From positions 682,001 through 746,000 of the forward strand of contig NZ_FMCU01000002.1 of the NCBI RefSeq assembly GCF_900091525.1: a stretch of DNA of 64,000 nucleotides, written 5' to 3'. The position numbers were made by a program, and so were the translations under genes. Under the pieces are notes generated by a model. The model was given only the letters and a program-made list of their open reading frames with translations, was not told the DNA's origin and did not search any database. The DNA is from Micromonospora matsumotoense (lineage in GTDB: Bacteria; Actinomycetota; Actinomycetes; Mycobacteriales; Micromonosporaceae). Below, in pieces: positions 1-9,028 of the stretch. Position 1 is the stretch's first letter. Each line of letters opens with the position of its first letter.

Positions 1-53
1 GCGCCGAGGCACGGCGGGGTTTGCCGGGCGGCGTGGCGGGCAGGTAGGACGGC

Positions 54-305
54 ATGACGGAGGAACGACGCACCGACCGGGCCGACACCGACGAGCCGGA
101 CGGCGTACCGGCGTACGAGGCGTCGCTGCGCCCGCCGGGCGAGTCGCTGGGCGGCGGCGGGGACACCGGCGACGACTTCGCCGACCTGCCGGCCGAGGAG
201 CACCTGTCCGCCCGGGAGACCAGCCGCGCCGGCTACGACGTGGACGCGGTCTCCGGCGCGGGCGACCCCGCCGAGGAGGAAGCCGCCCACCCGCCCACCG
301 AGTAG
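54..305 (+). CDS. Small acidic protein of unknown function (83 aa)
   Basis: An 83-residue reading frame rich in Asp, Glu, Gly and Ala with almost no hydrophobic stretches, so it is probably soluble and largely disordered. No signal peptide, membrane segment or catalytic motif is visible. It starts at an ATG preceded by a weak purine stretch (GGTAGGA). Codon use fits the high G+C pattern of the neighbours. It stands alone upstream of a gene on the opposite strand. I do not recognise a family; similar short acidic proteins are common in actinomycete genomes. It may be real but is short, and its function cannot be given. Confidence 0.6.
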   Translation: MTEERRTDRADTDEPDGVPAYEASLRPPGESLGGGGDTGDDFADLPAEEHLSARETSRAGYDVDAVSGAGDPAEEEAAHPPTE

Positions 306-355
306 TCCGGGCCCATCCCCACCACCCCGCCGAGGGCGTCCCCCGGGCACCGGCA

Positions 356-422
356 CCGGTGGGGCGACGACGCAGGGTTCCCGGCCGGCGCCGGTGGGCG
401 ACGACGAGCGGGTTCCCAGGCC
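356..422. repeat. Imperfect tandem direct repeat, two copies of about 31 bp
   Basis: Two near-identical copies (about 356-386 and 391-422) share CCGGTGGG, GCGACGACG and GGTTCCC blocks in the same order. They lie in the noncoding stretch between the 83-aa gene and the 3' end of rnhA. No function is evident. Confidence 0.5.
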
Positions 423-475
423 TGCGGGCGGCGGCGACGCCGCTGCCCCGACCGGGCGGTGACGCCGGCCCGCGC

Positions 476-952
476 TCAGCGGGGAGTACCCACCGCCGAG
501 CGCGCCTCGGTCATGCCCCGGTTGGCCAGTGCGTCGGCGCGCTCGTTCTCCGGATGGCCGTTGTGCCCCTTCACCCAGTGCCAGCTCACCTCGTGCCGGG
601 TGCAGGCCGCCTCCAGCCGCTGCCACAGGTCGGCGTTCTTCACCGGCTGCTTCGCGGCGGTCCGCCAGCCGTTGCGCTTCCACGACGCCAACCAACTGGT
701 GATGCCGTTACGGACGTACGTGCTGTCGGTGTGCAGCCGCACGACGGCCGGGCGGGTCAGCGTCTCCAACGCCTCGATCGCGGCGGTCAGCTCCATCCGG
801 TTGTTGGTGGTCGGGGCGGCCTCGCCACCGCACAGCTCCCGCTCGTGCCCGCCGTAGCGCAGCAACACACCCCAGCCGCCCGGCCCGGGGTTGCCGCTGC
901 ACGCGCCGTCGGTCCAGATCTCCACGACCCTGCCGGCCGCCTCGTCCACCAT
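476..952 (-). CDS. rnhA: Ribonuclease HI
   Basis: This enzyme cleaves the RNA strand of RNA-DNA hybrids in the cytoplasm, for example at R-loops and replication primers. The 158-residue length fits single-domain bacterial RNase HI. The DEDD metal site is visible: Asp in [11 protein letters not shown] near the N-terminus, Glu in [13 protein letters not shown], Asp in LHTDSTYV, and Asp in ERADALA after the flexible-loop His of WVKGHNGH. The basic handle region ([15 protein letters not shown]) is present, as in the E. coli enzyme. The ATG at 952 gives the usual start just before the first beta strand. It appears to be a single-gene unit between two plus-strand genes. Confidence 0.95.
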   Translation of the reverse strand: MVDEAAGRVVEIWTDGACSGNPGPGGWGVLLRYGGHERELCGGEAAPTTNNRMELTAAIEALETLTRPAVVRLHTDSTYVRNGITSWLASWKRNGWRTAAKQPVKNADLWQRLEAACTRHEVSWHWVKGHNGHPENERADALANRGMTEARSAVGTPR

Positions 953-1150
953 GCGCCGAACCTACCGGTACCGATGCACACCGGACACCCGGCACCCGCC
1001 ACCACGCCGATGCTCACGGCCCGGCACCGGCCGGCACCAGGCCGGACCAACGAGCCGGCAGCGACCGGCCGGCACCGGCGCCCCGGCACCACGGGCCCGC
1101 GCCGAAAACCGGCGGCGGAGCCGGCACCGGTTCTGGCAGAGTCGGCGACC

Positions 1151-2257
1151 ATGACCGACGGCACGGACGGCCTGCGGGCCCGGGTACGCAGGACCATCGG
1201 CGACCTGGTCGACTCGGGGCGGGAGGCGGGCGTGCAGGTAGCGGCCTACCGGCACGGCCGGCTGATCATCGACGAGACCGCCGGCACCGCCGACAGCACC
1301 ACCGGACGGCCGTTGACCGCCGGCACCCCGATCTTCAGCGTCTCCACCGGCAAGGGCCTGACCAGCACCGTGGTGCACGTCCTCGCCGAAGCAGGCCGGC
1401 TCGACTACGACCTGCGCATCGCCGACGTCTGGCCGGAGTTCGGCCGGCACGGCAAGCACACCGTCACGCTGCGGCACGTGCTCACCCACACCGCCGGGGT
1501 GCCGGACCTGCCCGCCGACACCACCCCGGCCGACTTCACCGACTGGGACGCGATGTGCGCCCTGATCGCCGACGCGGTGCCCCGCTGGGCGCCCGGCGAA
1601 CGGATCGCCTACCACGCGTGGACGTACGGCTGGCTGGTCGGCGAGGTGGTCCGCCGGGTCACCGGCCGACGGATCTCCACCGTGCTGGCCGAGGACGTGG
1701 CCGCCCCGCTGGGCGTACCCGAGGAACTGTTCTTCGGCGTGCCCGAGGCGGACCTGCCCCGGCTGGCGACGCTGGAGGACCACGGCCTCGCCGACCTGAT
1801 GGCGTTCGCCTCCGCACACCTGCCGCACTTCGACGCCGTCGCCCCACCGGCCGTACGCCCCGACGCCGCCATCGGCAGCCGACCCGACGTGCTACGCGCC
1901 GACGTGCCCGCCGTGGGCACCCTCACCGCCCGCGCCGCCGCCCGGCTGTACGCCGCGCTCATCGGCGACGTCGACGGGGTACGCCTGATCTCCGCCGACC
2001 GGCTGCGCCAGGTCAGCGCGGTGGCCGTCCGGGGCGTCGAGTGGGTGTTCGGGCAGGAGACGGCGTTCGGCCTCGGCTACGCCGTCGACGACGACGGGTC
2101 GTTCGGCACCGCCGGCAGCGGCGGCAGCCTCGCCTACGCGTACCCGGAGCTGGGTCTGACGGTGGCAGCGACCCGCAACCGGCTCGGCGCGAACGACGGC
2201 GACCCGATGGAGGGCCTGCGGACGCTGATCCGCGACATGGTCCGCGCCACCGGCTGA
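1151..2257 (+). CDS. Serine hydrolase of the beta-lactamase/class C family
   Basis: A 368-residue protein of the beta-lactamase/penicillin-binding-like hydrolase family (family S12). The active-site SxxK tetrad is STGK within FSVSTGKGLTS. A conserved THTAG segment follows (RHVLTHTAGVPDLP), and the Tyr motif is in AYHAWTYGWLVGEV. The GSGGSLAYAYP segment near the C-terminus occupies the usual KTG/HxG position. There is no signal peptide, so it is probably cytoplasmic and acts as an esterase or peptidase rather than a secreted antibiotic-resistance enzyme; the substrate is unknown. The frame is open further upstream, but ATG 1151 is where family similarity begins. It ends 18 bp before the convergent lycopene cyclase gene. 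Confidence 0.88.
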   Translation: MTDGTDGLRARVRRTIGDLVDSGREAGVQVAAYRHGRLIIDETAGTADSTTGRPLTAGTPIFSVSTGKGLTSTVVHVLAEAGRLDYDLRIADVWPEFGRHGKHTVTLRHVLTHTAGVPDLPADTTPADFTDWDAMCALIADAVPRWAPGERIAYHAWTYGWLVGEVVRRVTGRRISTVLAEDVAAPLGVPEELFFGVPEADLPRLATLEDHGLADLMAFASAHLPHFDAVAPPAVRPDAAIGSRPDVLRADVPAVGTLTARAAARLYAALIGDVDGVRLISADRLRQVSAVAVRGVEWVFGQETAFGLGYAVDDDGSFGTAGSGGSLAYAYPELGLTVAATRNRLGANDGDPMEGLRTLIRDMVRATG

Positions 2258-2275
2258 CCGGCGCGGCACCCCTGC

Positions 2276-3463
2276 TCAGCGCCGGATCAACCGGGCCCGG
2301 AGCCGACCGGCGGCGTCACCGGCCACCGCCGAGGTCATCGGCAGCAGCGGACTCGACCGCATCAGCGCCAGATCCTCCGCCGGGCTCGTCGCCCCGTCGA
2401 GGAAACGCAGCACCCGCGACGCCGGGTTCCGGTCGAACAGCCGGTCGAAGAACTCCGGACCACCGACCGCGCCGGAGTTCCACGCCCGCAACGCCACCGC
2501 GTCCATCCACCGGTGCCGCCCCGGGTACGCCGGCCGGGGCACCGGCGGCCGACCCGCCGCCACCGCAGCCGCGACCTGCCCGGCCTGCCGGTGCATCGCC
2601 GAGAAGGTGAACCCGGTCGACGGGCGGGTCGCCCCACCGGCGGTGCCCAGCCGCACCACCCGGGGCGACGGTCGGCGGTCGAACGGCGCGTCCGTCATCG
2701 GGATCACCCCGTCCTCGACCTCCCGCACCGTCAACGCCGCCAGGTCCAGACCCAACAGCCCGGCGTAACCCTGCAGCCCCGCGTCGTACCCCGCGTCGGA
2801 GAGCAGCGCCGGGGAGAACTCGGTGTACTCGACCAACGCGTACCGGTCACTGACCGGCAGCACGTAGCCGAACGACACACCCCGGTCCGGCTGCGGGGTG
2901 CGGAAGTCCATCAGCACCGCCCGCCCCGGATCGAACACCGGCGTCGACGACTCCAACCACCAGCCCCGGAAGTGCTGCAACCACGCCGTCCGGCCGGGCC
3001 GGCGCGGTGGACGGGGACGCGAGTCGAGCACCCAGCCGGCCCGCAGCACCGCCCGCCCGTCGGTGTCGCGCACCGTCACCGACGCACCGTCGTCGTCGAG
3101 CGCCCCCACCGCCACGTCGTACCGGGTCGCACCGAGCCGCAGCTCCGCCTCGGCGGCCCGCGCGTACAGCGGCGCGGACCGCAGCATCGCGTACCGCAAC
3201 GGGGTCAGGTCCAGCACCCGGGCGACGGCCGGGGTGGTCACCTCCACCCGCGACCAGCTGGCGCTGAGCATCGGCTCCAGATCACCACCGGGGGTGCCCC
3301 AGAACGCCCAGGTGCGGTCCTGACCGCGCTTGCGCACCGGGTCCACCACGGCGATCCGCAGCCCCGGCAGCCCGTGCCGGGCCAGCGCGGTGAGCACCAA
3401 CGAACCGGCCCCGCCGCCACCGACGACGGCCAGGTCGACCTCGGCCGGTACCCGCACACCCAC
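2276..3463 (-). CDS. crtY: Lycopene cyclase, CrtY type
   Basis: A flavoprotein expected to cyclise the ends of lycopene to beta-ionone rings in carotenoid synthesis. The 395-residue length matches bacterial CrtY. The N-terminal dinucleotide-binding motif is VVGGGGAGSLVLTAL, followed by the DRTWAFW segment characteristic of lycopene cyclases. Other supporting blocks are GYVLPVSDRYALVEYTEFS, then GVIPMTD and TAGGATRPSTGF, the glycine-rich segment of the C-terminal half. No other carotenoid gene (crtE, crtB, crtI) is adjacent, so the pathway would have to be encoded elsewhere. The start is taken at GTG 3463, with another in-frame GTG two codons downstream. The product (beta- or other ring type) is inferred from family only. 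Confidence 0.88.
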   Translation of the reverse strand: MGVRVPAEVDLAVVGGGGAGSLVLTALARHGLPGLRIAVVDPVRKRGQDRTWAFWGTPGGDLEPMLSASWSRVEVTTPAVARVLDLTPLRYAMLRSAPLYARAAEAELRLGATRYDVAVGALDDDGASVTVRDTDGRAVLRAGWVLDSRPRPPRRPGRTAWLQHFRGWWLESSTPVFDPGRAVLMDFRTPQPDRGVSFGYVLPVSDRYALVEYTEFSPALLSDAGYDAGLQGYAGLLGLDLAALTVREVEDGVIPMTDAPFDRRPSPRVVRLGTAGGATRPSTGFTFSAMHRQAGQVAAAVAAGRPPVPRPAYPGRHRWMDAVALRAWNSGAVGGPEFFDRLFDRNPASRVLRFLDGATSPAEDLALMRSSPLLPMTSAVAGDAAGRLRARLIRR

Positions 3464-3609
3464 CCGGCCACGCTGTCACACCACCGCCGACCGGCGGCAG
3501 GGACCCCACCCGCCTCTGCCGGCCCGCCTCCGCCAGCCCGTGCCGCCGGCCGGGCCCCCGGACGTGCACCGTGCCGCCGGGCCGGGTGCTGCGGGTACCG
3601 TGCCGCCCC

Positions 3610-4707
3610 ATGAGCCCGTCCGCCAACGACCTCACCGCCCGCTGGGCGTCCCGACTGGACGACCGGCAGACCGTCCTGTCCGGCGCCGGGGTGTACCCGC
3701 TGCTCGCCCTGCTCGCCCGGTTCGCGACCGGCCCGGCCCGCGACGAGCTGCACGCCGTCGCCCCCACCCCGGGCACCACCGTCGACTCCCCCACCACCCG
3801 GCTGGCAACCGGCTTCTGGTCCCGTGCCGGCCTGCCCCTGGGCCGGCGGTGGCGCACCGAGCTGGACAGCACGACCCGGGGTGAGCTGACCGGCGACCCG
3901 ACAGTCGACCAGCCACGGCTCGACCGGTGGGCGCGGGAGCACACCGACGGCCTGGTCGACCGGATGCCAGTCCAGGTCGGGCCGGGTACCGCCCTGGTGC
4001 TGGCGAACGCGCTGACCGTGCTGGTCGACTGGGCCACCCCGTTCCGGCCCGCCCCCTGCCAGCCGACGACCGGGCCGTGGCAGGGCCGCCCACTGGCCGG
4101 ACTGCACCGGCCCGGCGGCGACCCGACCGCGCTCCGGGTGGCCGACACCCCCGCCGGCCCGATCAGCCTGCTCACCGTCCCCGGGGACGCCGACGTCGAC
4201 GTGCTGCTCGCCCTCGGCCCGGCCGGACAGCCGGCCGCCCGGGTGCTCCCGGCCGCACTCGGCGCGCTCGACCACCCCGCGACCCTGCCCACACCGGCCG
4301 GACCGGGCGTCACCGAGGACACCGTCGAGGGGTACGACGACCGACCGGAGCTGCTGGTGCGTACCGTCGGATTCACCGTCACCGGCGACCACGACCTGCT
4401 CGACCACGCCGACCTGTTCGGCCTGGTCGCCGCCGGACGCGACGGCGACCACTTCCCCGACATCAGCCCGCAGTTGTCGGTGTCCGACGCCCGGCAGAGC
4501 GCACGGGCCGAGTTCACCGCCACCGGATTCCGCGCCGCCGCCGTCACCGCCGTCGGCATGCGGGCCGGCTCCGCACCACCCCGCGCCACCGTCCGTCGAC
4601 GACGCATCCGCCTCGACGTCGACCGCCCGTTCGGTTTCCTCGCCGTGCACCGCCCCACCGGCCTGGTGCTGATCGCCGGCTGGGTGACCGACCCGACGGG
4701 GGCCTGA
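3610..4707 (+). CDS. Serpin family protease inhibitor-like protein
   Basis: A 365-residue protein with the architecture of bacterial serpins, suicide inhibitors of serine or cysteine proteases. The C-terminal signature is clear: DVDRPFGFLAVHRPTGLVLIAGWV matches the block ending the serpin fold. It is preceded by a hinge-like segment EFTATGFRAAAVTAVGM and a reactive-loop candidate rich in Ala and Pro. The N-terminal half contains the expected NALTVLVDWATPF segment. No signal peptide is visible, so its target may be intracellular. The start is ATG 3610; the frame is open 13 codons further upstream. The reactive-site P1 residue cannot be assigned with confidence by eye. It is a single gene between divergent and co-directional neighbours. 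Confidence 0.8.
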   Translation: MSPSANDLTARWASRLDDRQTVLSGAGVYPLLALLARFATGPARDELHAVAPTPGTTVDSPTTRLATGFWSRAGLPLGRRWRTELDSTTRGELTGDPTVDQPRLDRWAREHTDGLVDRMPVQVGPGTALVLANALTVLVDWATPFRPAPCQPTTGPWQGRPLAGLHRPGGDPTALRVADTPAGPISLLTVPGDADVDVLLALGPAGQPAARVLPAALGALDHPATLPTPAGPGVTEDTVEGYDDRPELLVRTVGFTVTGDHDLLDHADLFGLVAAGRDGDHFPDISPQLSVSDARQSARAEFTATGFRAAAVTAVGMRAGSAPPRATVRRRRIRLDVDRPFGFLAVHRPTGLVLIAGWVTDPTGA

Positions 4708-4792
4708 GCCGGGCCGGCCACCGGCGTTCCCCCGGGCGACGCGTAGGTTCGGTGCGACCGGACGACCAGCGCCGACGATCGGGGAAACCAGC

Positions 4793-5863
4793 ATGACGGA
4801 CAGCACGCGGCAGCCACTGCGGGTCGGGCTGCTCGGCTACGGCGTCGCCGGCCGGGTGTTCCACGCCCCACTGATCGCCGCCACCCCCGGGTTGCGGCTG
4901 ACCCGCGTCGTCACCGCCGACCCGCAGCGCCGGGAGCAACTGGCCGCCGAGCACCCCGACGCCCGGGTCGTCGACGACGTCGCGGCGCTGTGGGCCGACC
5001 CGGACGCCCTCGACCTGGTCGTGGTGGCCACCCCGAACGCCTCCCACGTGTCCCACGCCCGCGCGGCAGTCGCCGCCGGGCTGCCGGTGGTGGTGGACAA
5101 GCCGCTCGCCGCCACCGCCGACGACGCCCGTGCGCTGGTCGACGAGGCGCACCACCGGGGCGTCCCCCTGACGGTGTTCCAGAACCGCCGGTGGGACGGC
5201 GACTTCCGCACCGTACGACGGCTGGTCGAGGACGGCGCGCTGGGTCGGGTGACCCGCTTCGAGTCCCGCTTCGCACGCTGGCGCCCGCAGATCAGGGCCG
5301 GCTGGCGGGAGGGCGGCAGCCCGGCCGACGCCGGTGGCGTCCTCTACGACCTCGGTGCCCACCTCGTCGACCAGGCCGTACAGCTGTTCGGGCCGGTCGG
5401 CACCGTCTATGCCGAGGTGGACCGGCGGCGACCGGGAGCCCAGGTCGACGACGACGCGTTCGTGGCGCTCACCCACGTCGGCGGGGTCCGCTCCCACCTG
5501 TGGATGAGCGCGGTGACCGCCCAGCTCGGCCCCCGACTGCGGGTCCTCGGTGACCGGGCCGGATACACCTGCCACGGGCTCGACGGACAGGAGGACGCGC
5601 TGCGCCTCGGTGGCCGACCCGACACCCCGGGCTGGGGCGAGGTCACCCCCGACCGGTACGGCCTGCTCGGCGCGGGGGACGACCTCCGGCCGGTGCCCAC
5701 CGAACCGGGCCGCTACCAGGACTTCTACGCCCAGGTCGAGGCGGCGCTGCGCGGCGGCGGGCCGCTGCCGGTGGACCCCCGCGACGCGGTACGCACGGTG
5801 GAGCTGATCGCGCTGGCGCACCGCTCGGCCGCCGAACGGACGGTGCTACCCGTCCCCGCCTGA
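4793..5863 (+). CDS. Gfo/Idh/MocA family NAD(P)-dependent oxidoreductase
   Basis: A 356-residue dehydrogenase-like protein. The N-terminal Rossmann motif is GLLGYGVAGRVFHAPLI (about residues 12-28). The ATPNASH segment follows, then VVDKPLA with the Lys that acts as catalytic base in this family. The C-terminal alpha/beta domain has GGVLYDLGAHLVDQA, containing the conserved Asp and His. Members oxidise or reduce sugars, inositol or related polyols; the substrate is not predictable here. The gene starts at an ATG after GGGGAAACCAGC. It overlaps the end of the convergent MFS gene by 18 bp. It is cytoplasmic and probably monocistronic. Confidence 0.9.
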   Translation: MTDSTRQPLRVGLLGYGVAGRVFHAPLIAATPGLRLTRVVTADPQRREQLAAEHPDARVVDDVAALWADPDALDLVVVATPNASHVSHARAAVAAGLPVVVDKPLAATADDARALVDEAHHRGVPLTVFQNRRWDGDFRTVRRLVEDGALGRVTRFESRFARWRPQIRAGWREGGSPADAGGVLYDLGAHLVDQAVQLFGPVGTVYAEVDRRRPGAQVDDDAFVALTHVGGVRSHLWMSAVTAQLGPRLRVLGDRAGYTCHGLDGQEDALRLGGRPDTPGWGEVTPDRYGLLGAGDDLRPVPTEPGRYQDFYAQVEAALRGGGPLPVDPRDAVRTVELIALAHRSAAERTVLPVPA

Positions 5864-7108
5864 CGCGACGGGCTGCCGGGGTGCCGTGCCCGCGTAGGCG
5901 GCGGCGACGGCGGACCGGTCGAACACCCGCCAGGTCGCCGCGGACACGGCAACGGCCACCACGAACCCCGCCCAGTAGGGCGCGGTCAGCCCGAACGTGC
6001 CGGCCACCACCCCGCCGAGCAGCGCGCCCACGCAGTTGCCGCCGGCCGCGATGAACAGCGTCGTCGCACCGACCCGGCCACGCAGCTCGGACGGGGTCAG
6101 CCGCTGCCGCAGCGAGTGGAACACGATCCCCCACAGGGCGCCGTGCACGCCGAACGCGAACAGCGCGAACCCGACCAGCCAGGCGCTGGTCGAGGCGGCC
6201 AGCGCCAGGTGCAGCCCCGCCTCGACCAGCAGCCCGACCCGCACCGTCCAGGTCGGGGTGACCCGGGCGATGAGCCGGTCACCGACCACCGCGCCGAGCA
6301 GCCCACCGACCGACATGCTGGTGAACAGCAGGCCGTAGCCGACCGAGTCCAGGCCGAGCCGCTGCGTCGCGAGCAGCACCAGCACCGCCATCGCGGCCGT
6401 CAGAGTGAGGTTGAGTAGGCCGATCAGCACGGCCATCGCGCGCAGCAACCGCTGGCCGAGCAGGAACCGGAAGCCCGCCCCGATCTCCGCGCGCACCGAC
6501 CGGGCCACCGACGGGACCGCTTCCCCACCGCCCCGGTACGACCCGACGATCAGCGCGACGAGCACCGCGCTGAGCGCGTACGTGCCGGCGTTGACCAGGA
6601 ACGGGAGGCTCTCGGCGAGCACGAACAGGAAACCGCCGAGCGGGCCCGCCACCATCCCCTGGGCCAGCGTGGTGCCGCCGCCGAGCCAGCCGTTGGCCCG
6701 TTCCAGCCGGGACGTCGGCACCAGCGTGGGGAGCATCGCCTGACTGGCCGACCGGAACACGATCTCGCCGGTGTTCACCACGAACAGCACCGCGTACAGC
6801 AGCGGTATGCCGGCCCGCCCGGTCAGCATCGCCACGCCCAGCGACACCAGGGCGGCCACCCGGACCCAGTCGATGACCACCATCAACCGCCGCCGGTCCA
6901 GCCGGTCGGCCAGCACCCCACCAGGCAGGGCGAAGAGCAGCCAGGGCAGCCAGGCCGCCCCGGCGGCAGCGGCGACCACCAGCGGGTCGTCGCTACGGGC
7001 GGCCGCGTACAGCGGGGCCGCCACCGTGGCCATGCCACTGCCCAGCGCCGACAGCGTGCTCGCCGCCCAGAGCCGGCCGAACCGGGCGTCCAGGCCCTCC
7101 CCCGTCAC
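5846..7108 (-). CDS. MFS transporter, MFS_3/enterobactin exporter-like
   Basis: A 420-residue membrane protein with about 12 hydrophobic segments typical of the major facilitator superfamily. The cytoplasmic loop motif between helices 2 and 3 is visible as GGVLADRLDRRRLM, and the second half repeats it weakly (GAVVGDRLIARV). The best family guess is an MFS_3-type drug or siderophore exporter, based on overall layout; the substrate is unknown. The frame stays open well beyond the true start. I chose GTG 7108 because the preceding residues are unlike a transporter and the first helix follows 20 residues later. It is divergent from the methyltransferase at 7220. Confidence 0.85.
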   Translation of the reverse strand: MTGEGLDARFGRLWAASTLSALGSGMATVAAPLYAAARSDDPLVVAAAAGAAWLPWLLFALPGGVLADRLDRRRLMVVIDWVRVAALVSLGVAMLTGRAGIPLLYAVLFVVNTGEIVFRSASQAMLPTLVPTSRLERANGWLGGGTTLAQGMVAGPLGGFLFVLAESLPFLVNAGTYALSAVLVALIVGSYRGGGEAVPSVARSVRAEIGAGFRFLLGQRLLRAMAVLIGLLNLTLTAAMAVLVLLATQRLGLDSVGYGLLFTSMSVGGLLGAVVGDRLIARVTPTWTVRVGLLVEAGLHLALAASTSAWLVGFALFAFGVHGALWGIVFHSLRQRLTPSELRGRVGATTLFIAAGGNCVGALLGGVVAGTFGLTAPYWAGFVVAVAVSAATWRVFDRSAVAAAYAGTAPRQPVASGGDG

Positions 7109-7219
7109 GGTCCGGCAACCTACCAGGCAGCTCGGACACCCGCCGTCGTCCACCAGGTCCGGGCGGCCGGCCGCCGAATTGCCGTTGAGCGGGCCACCGG
7201 CATCTGCCACTGTCAGCCG

Positions 7220-8077
7220 GTGACTGACAACGACGATCCGGGCCCCGGTCGGCCCGGCACCGACTACCGCACCCTCAACCGGGCCAGCTGGGACGACCGG
7301 GCCGCCGCCCACGCCGCCTCGCCGGACTACGCCGTGGAGCGTTTCGCCGCGGACCCCGCCCACCTCAGCGAGGTGGTCCGGTTCGACCTGCCCCGCCTCG
7401 GTGACGTGGCCGGGTTGCGCGGCGTGCACCTGCAGTGCCACATCGGCACCGACACCGTGTCGCTGCACCGGCTCGGCGCGCGGATGACCGGGCTGGACTT
7501 CTCCGGCGCCTCGCTGACCCAGGCCCGGTCGCTGGCCGACCGCACCGGCGCGGCCGTCGACTTCGTCCAGGCCGACGTCTACGACGCGCCCGACGTCCTC
7601 GGCGGCGGTTTCGACCTGGTGTACACCGGCATCGGCGCGCTGTGCTGGCTGCCGGACATCCGCCGCTGGGCCGGCGTGGTCGCCGCCCTGCTGCGTCCCG
7701 GCGGGCGACTGTTCCTGCGCGAGGGGCACCCGATGCTGTGGGCCCTCGACGAGACCCGCCCGGACGGTCTGCTGGTGGTCGACCAGCCGTACTTCGAGCG
7801 CACCGAGCCGGTGGTCTGGACCGAGGGTGGCACCTACGTGAGCACCGAGGCGATCTTCACGCACAACACCACGCACGAGTGGAACCACGGGCTCGGGGAG
7901 GTGGTCACCGCCCTGCTCGACGCCGGACTGGAGCTGACCATGCTGCACGAGCACGACAGCGCCCCATGGGACGCGCTGCCGGGGCGGCAGGTCCGCGACG
8001 CGCACGGTGAGTGGCGACTGACCGAACGCCCGTGGCGGCTCCCCCAGACCTACACCCTCCAGGCCCGCCGCCGCTGA
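7220..8077 (+). CDS. Class I SAM-dependent methyltransferase
   Basis: A 285-residue soluble methyltransferase. The SAM-binding motif I is present in a variant form as GVHLQCHIGTDTVSLHRLGA, followed by the acidic motif II region LDFSGASL and a motif III-like VDFVQADVYDAP. The post-motif LLRPGGRLFLREGHP is typical of the Methyltransf_11/25 families. The substrate cannot be deduced. It begins at GTG 7220; the divergent transporter begins 111 bp away, so the two may share a control region. A strong intrinsic terminator follows 15 bp after the stop codon. Downstream are unrelated surface-protein genes. Confidence 0.87.
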   Translation: MTDNDDPGPGRPGTDYRTLNRASWDDRAAAHAASPDYAVERFAADPAHLSEVVRFDLPRLGDVAGLRGVHLQCHIGTDTVSLHRLGARMTGLDFSGASLTQARSLADRTGAAVDFVQADVYDAPDVLGGGFDLVYTGIGALCWLPDIRRWAGVVAALLRPGGRLFLREGHPMLWALDETRPDGLLVVDQPYFERTEPVVWTEGGTYVSTEAIFTHNTTHEWNHGLGEVVTALLDAGLELTMLHEHDSAPWDALPGRQVRDAHGEWRLTERPWRLPQTYTLQARRR

Positions 8078-8092
8078 CCTCCCGCCGGGGTC

Positions 8093-8130
8093 GCTGCCGC
8101 CTCCTGCTCCTGCGGGAGGCGGCAGCTTTT
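8093..8130 (+). terminator. Rho-independent terminator after the methyltransferase gene
   Basis: A 12-bp perfect stem (GCTGCCGCCTCC pairing with GGAGGCGGCAGC) with a 10-base loop, followed directly by TTTT. It lies 15 bp after the stop codon at 8077. Confidence 0.88.
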
Positions 8131-8405
8131 CGGTGGTGGGAGTGGTTTGTGGCGTGCGCGGCGGGTCACCTCGGCTACGGCATCCTAGGAGGCTGGGCTG
8201 TAGTCGGGGCGGGGTGTCCGCACTGTCCCGGCATTTCCGCCGCTCTGCGGCGCGGGGGAAAACACGTGACGGCAACGAAGATTTCTCATTTACCCCGGTA
8301 CGGGGGGTCAACCCTCCTAGTGTTGGCCACACCGGTGAGTTACGGAGTTGGCCACCCGAACGACGTCCCACGCAGACAGCGGACGAAAAGTGAGGGAAGA
8401 CGCAT
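8131..8405 (+). other. Long leader/promoter region of the surface-protein gene
   Basis: A 275-bp noncoding stretch between the terminator and the surface-protein start. It is less G+C-rich than the flanks and holds a small hairpin around TACCCCGGTACGGGGGGT. GAGGGAAG just before the ATG at 8406 serves as ribosome binding site. No known riboswitch could be assigned. The length suggests regulated transcription or a structured leader. Confidence 0.4.
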
Positions 8406-8894
8406 ATGAAGGCACAGAAGGTTCTCGTATCGACGGCGCTCGGCGTGGGACTCGGCACGCTCCTGCTCCCTACAGCAGCGCTCGCGGACACCACGGTGTC
8501 ACCGGCCAGCACCCCGGTCGGCGGAACGGTCGTGCTCACCGCGACGACCTGCAACCCGAAGTCGGGTGACGTGCTCTTCCACGTCACCGGCCCGGACCGG
8601 GACCAGAACGTCCGCTCCACCACCGCCGCCGCAGGCGGTGGGCTGAGCGCCGAACTCTTCACCGCCGGCTTCACCCTGGGCAGCTACACCGTCGCCGCCA
8701 CCTGCGGTGACGGCAGTGCCGCCGGCAGCGCCACCTTCGCCGTCACACCGATCGGCGCGGCACCCGCCGGTGGTGGCGGCGGCACCGGCAACACCGGCCT
8801 GCTGGCCGCCGGTGGCGCACTCGCCGGGGCCGCCGCGCTCGGCACCACCGTGCTGCTGCGCCGCCGACGCCGGGCGGCGACCACCGTCGCCTGA
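8406..8894 (+). CDS. Secreted or wall-anchored surface protein with C-terminal membrane segment
   Basis: A 162-residue exported protein. Residues 1-28 form a Sec signal peptide (KAQKVLVSTALGVGLGTLLLPTAALA with an ALA-D cleavage site). A small Ig-like or beta-rich domain of about 85 residues with two Cys residues follows. After a Gly-rich linker come a hydrophobic segment (LLAAGGALAGAAALGTTVLL) and a basic RRRRRAA tail. This layout matches sorting signals of actinobacterial surface proteins, but no LPXTG or LAXTG pentapeptide is visible; GNTG precedes the helix. The next gene encodes a class F sortase, so it is the likely partner. Function may be adhesion or surface coating; this is inference. 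Confidence 0.8.
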   Translation: MKAQKVLVSTALGVGLGTLLLPTAALADTTVSPASTPVGGTVVLTATTCNPKSGDVLFHVTGPDRDQNVRSTTAAAGGGLSAELFTAGFTLGSYTVAATCGDGSAAGSATFAVTPIGAAPAGGGGGTGNTGLLAAGGALAGAAALGTTVLLRRRRRAATTVA

Positions 8895-9028
8895 CGGTTG
8901 GCGGCGACCCCGGCCGGACCGACACCGGGTCGCCTGACGACGAGCCACACCAACCCTGGGACGGGTGCCCGCACCGGCGCGAACCGGTACGGGCACCCGA
9001 CCACATCGGACGTCGGGGAGGACGGGCG

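Noticed and set aside
8220..8400. Cyclic di-AMP-type riboswitch in the surface-protein leader
   Set aside because: G-rich hairpins were suggestive, but I could not match the conserved core.
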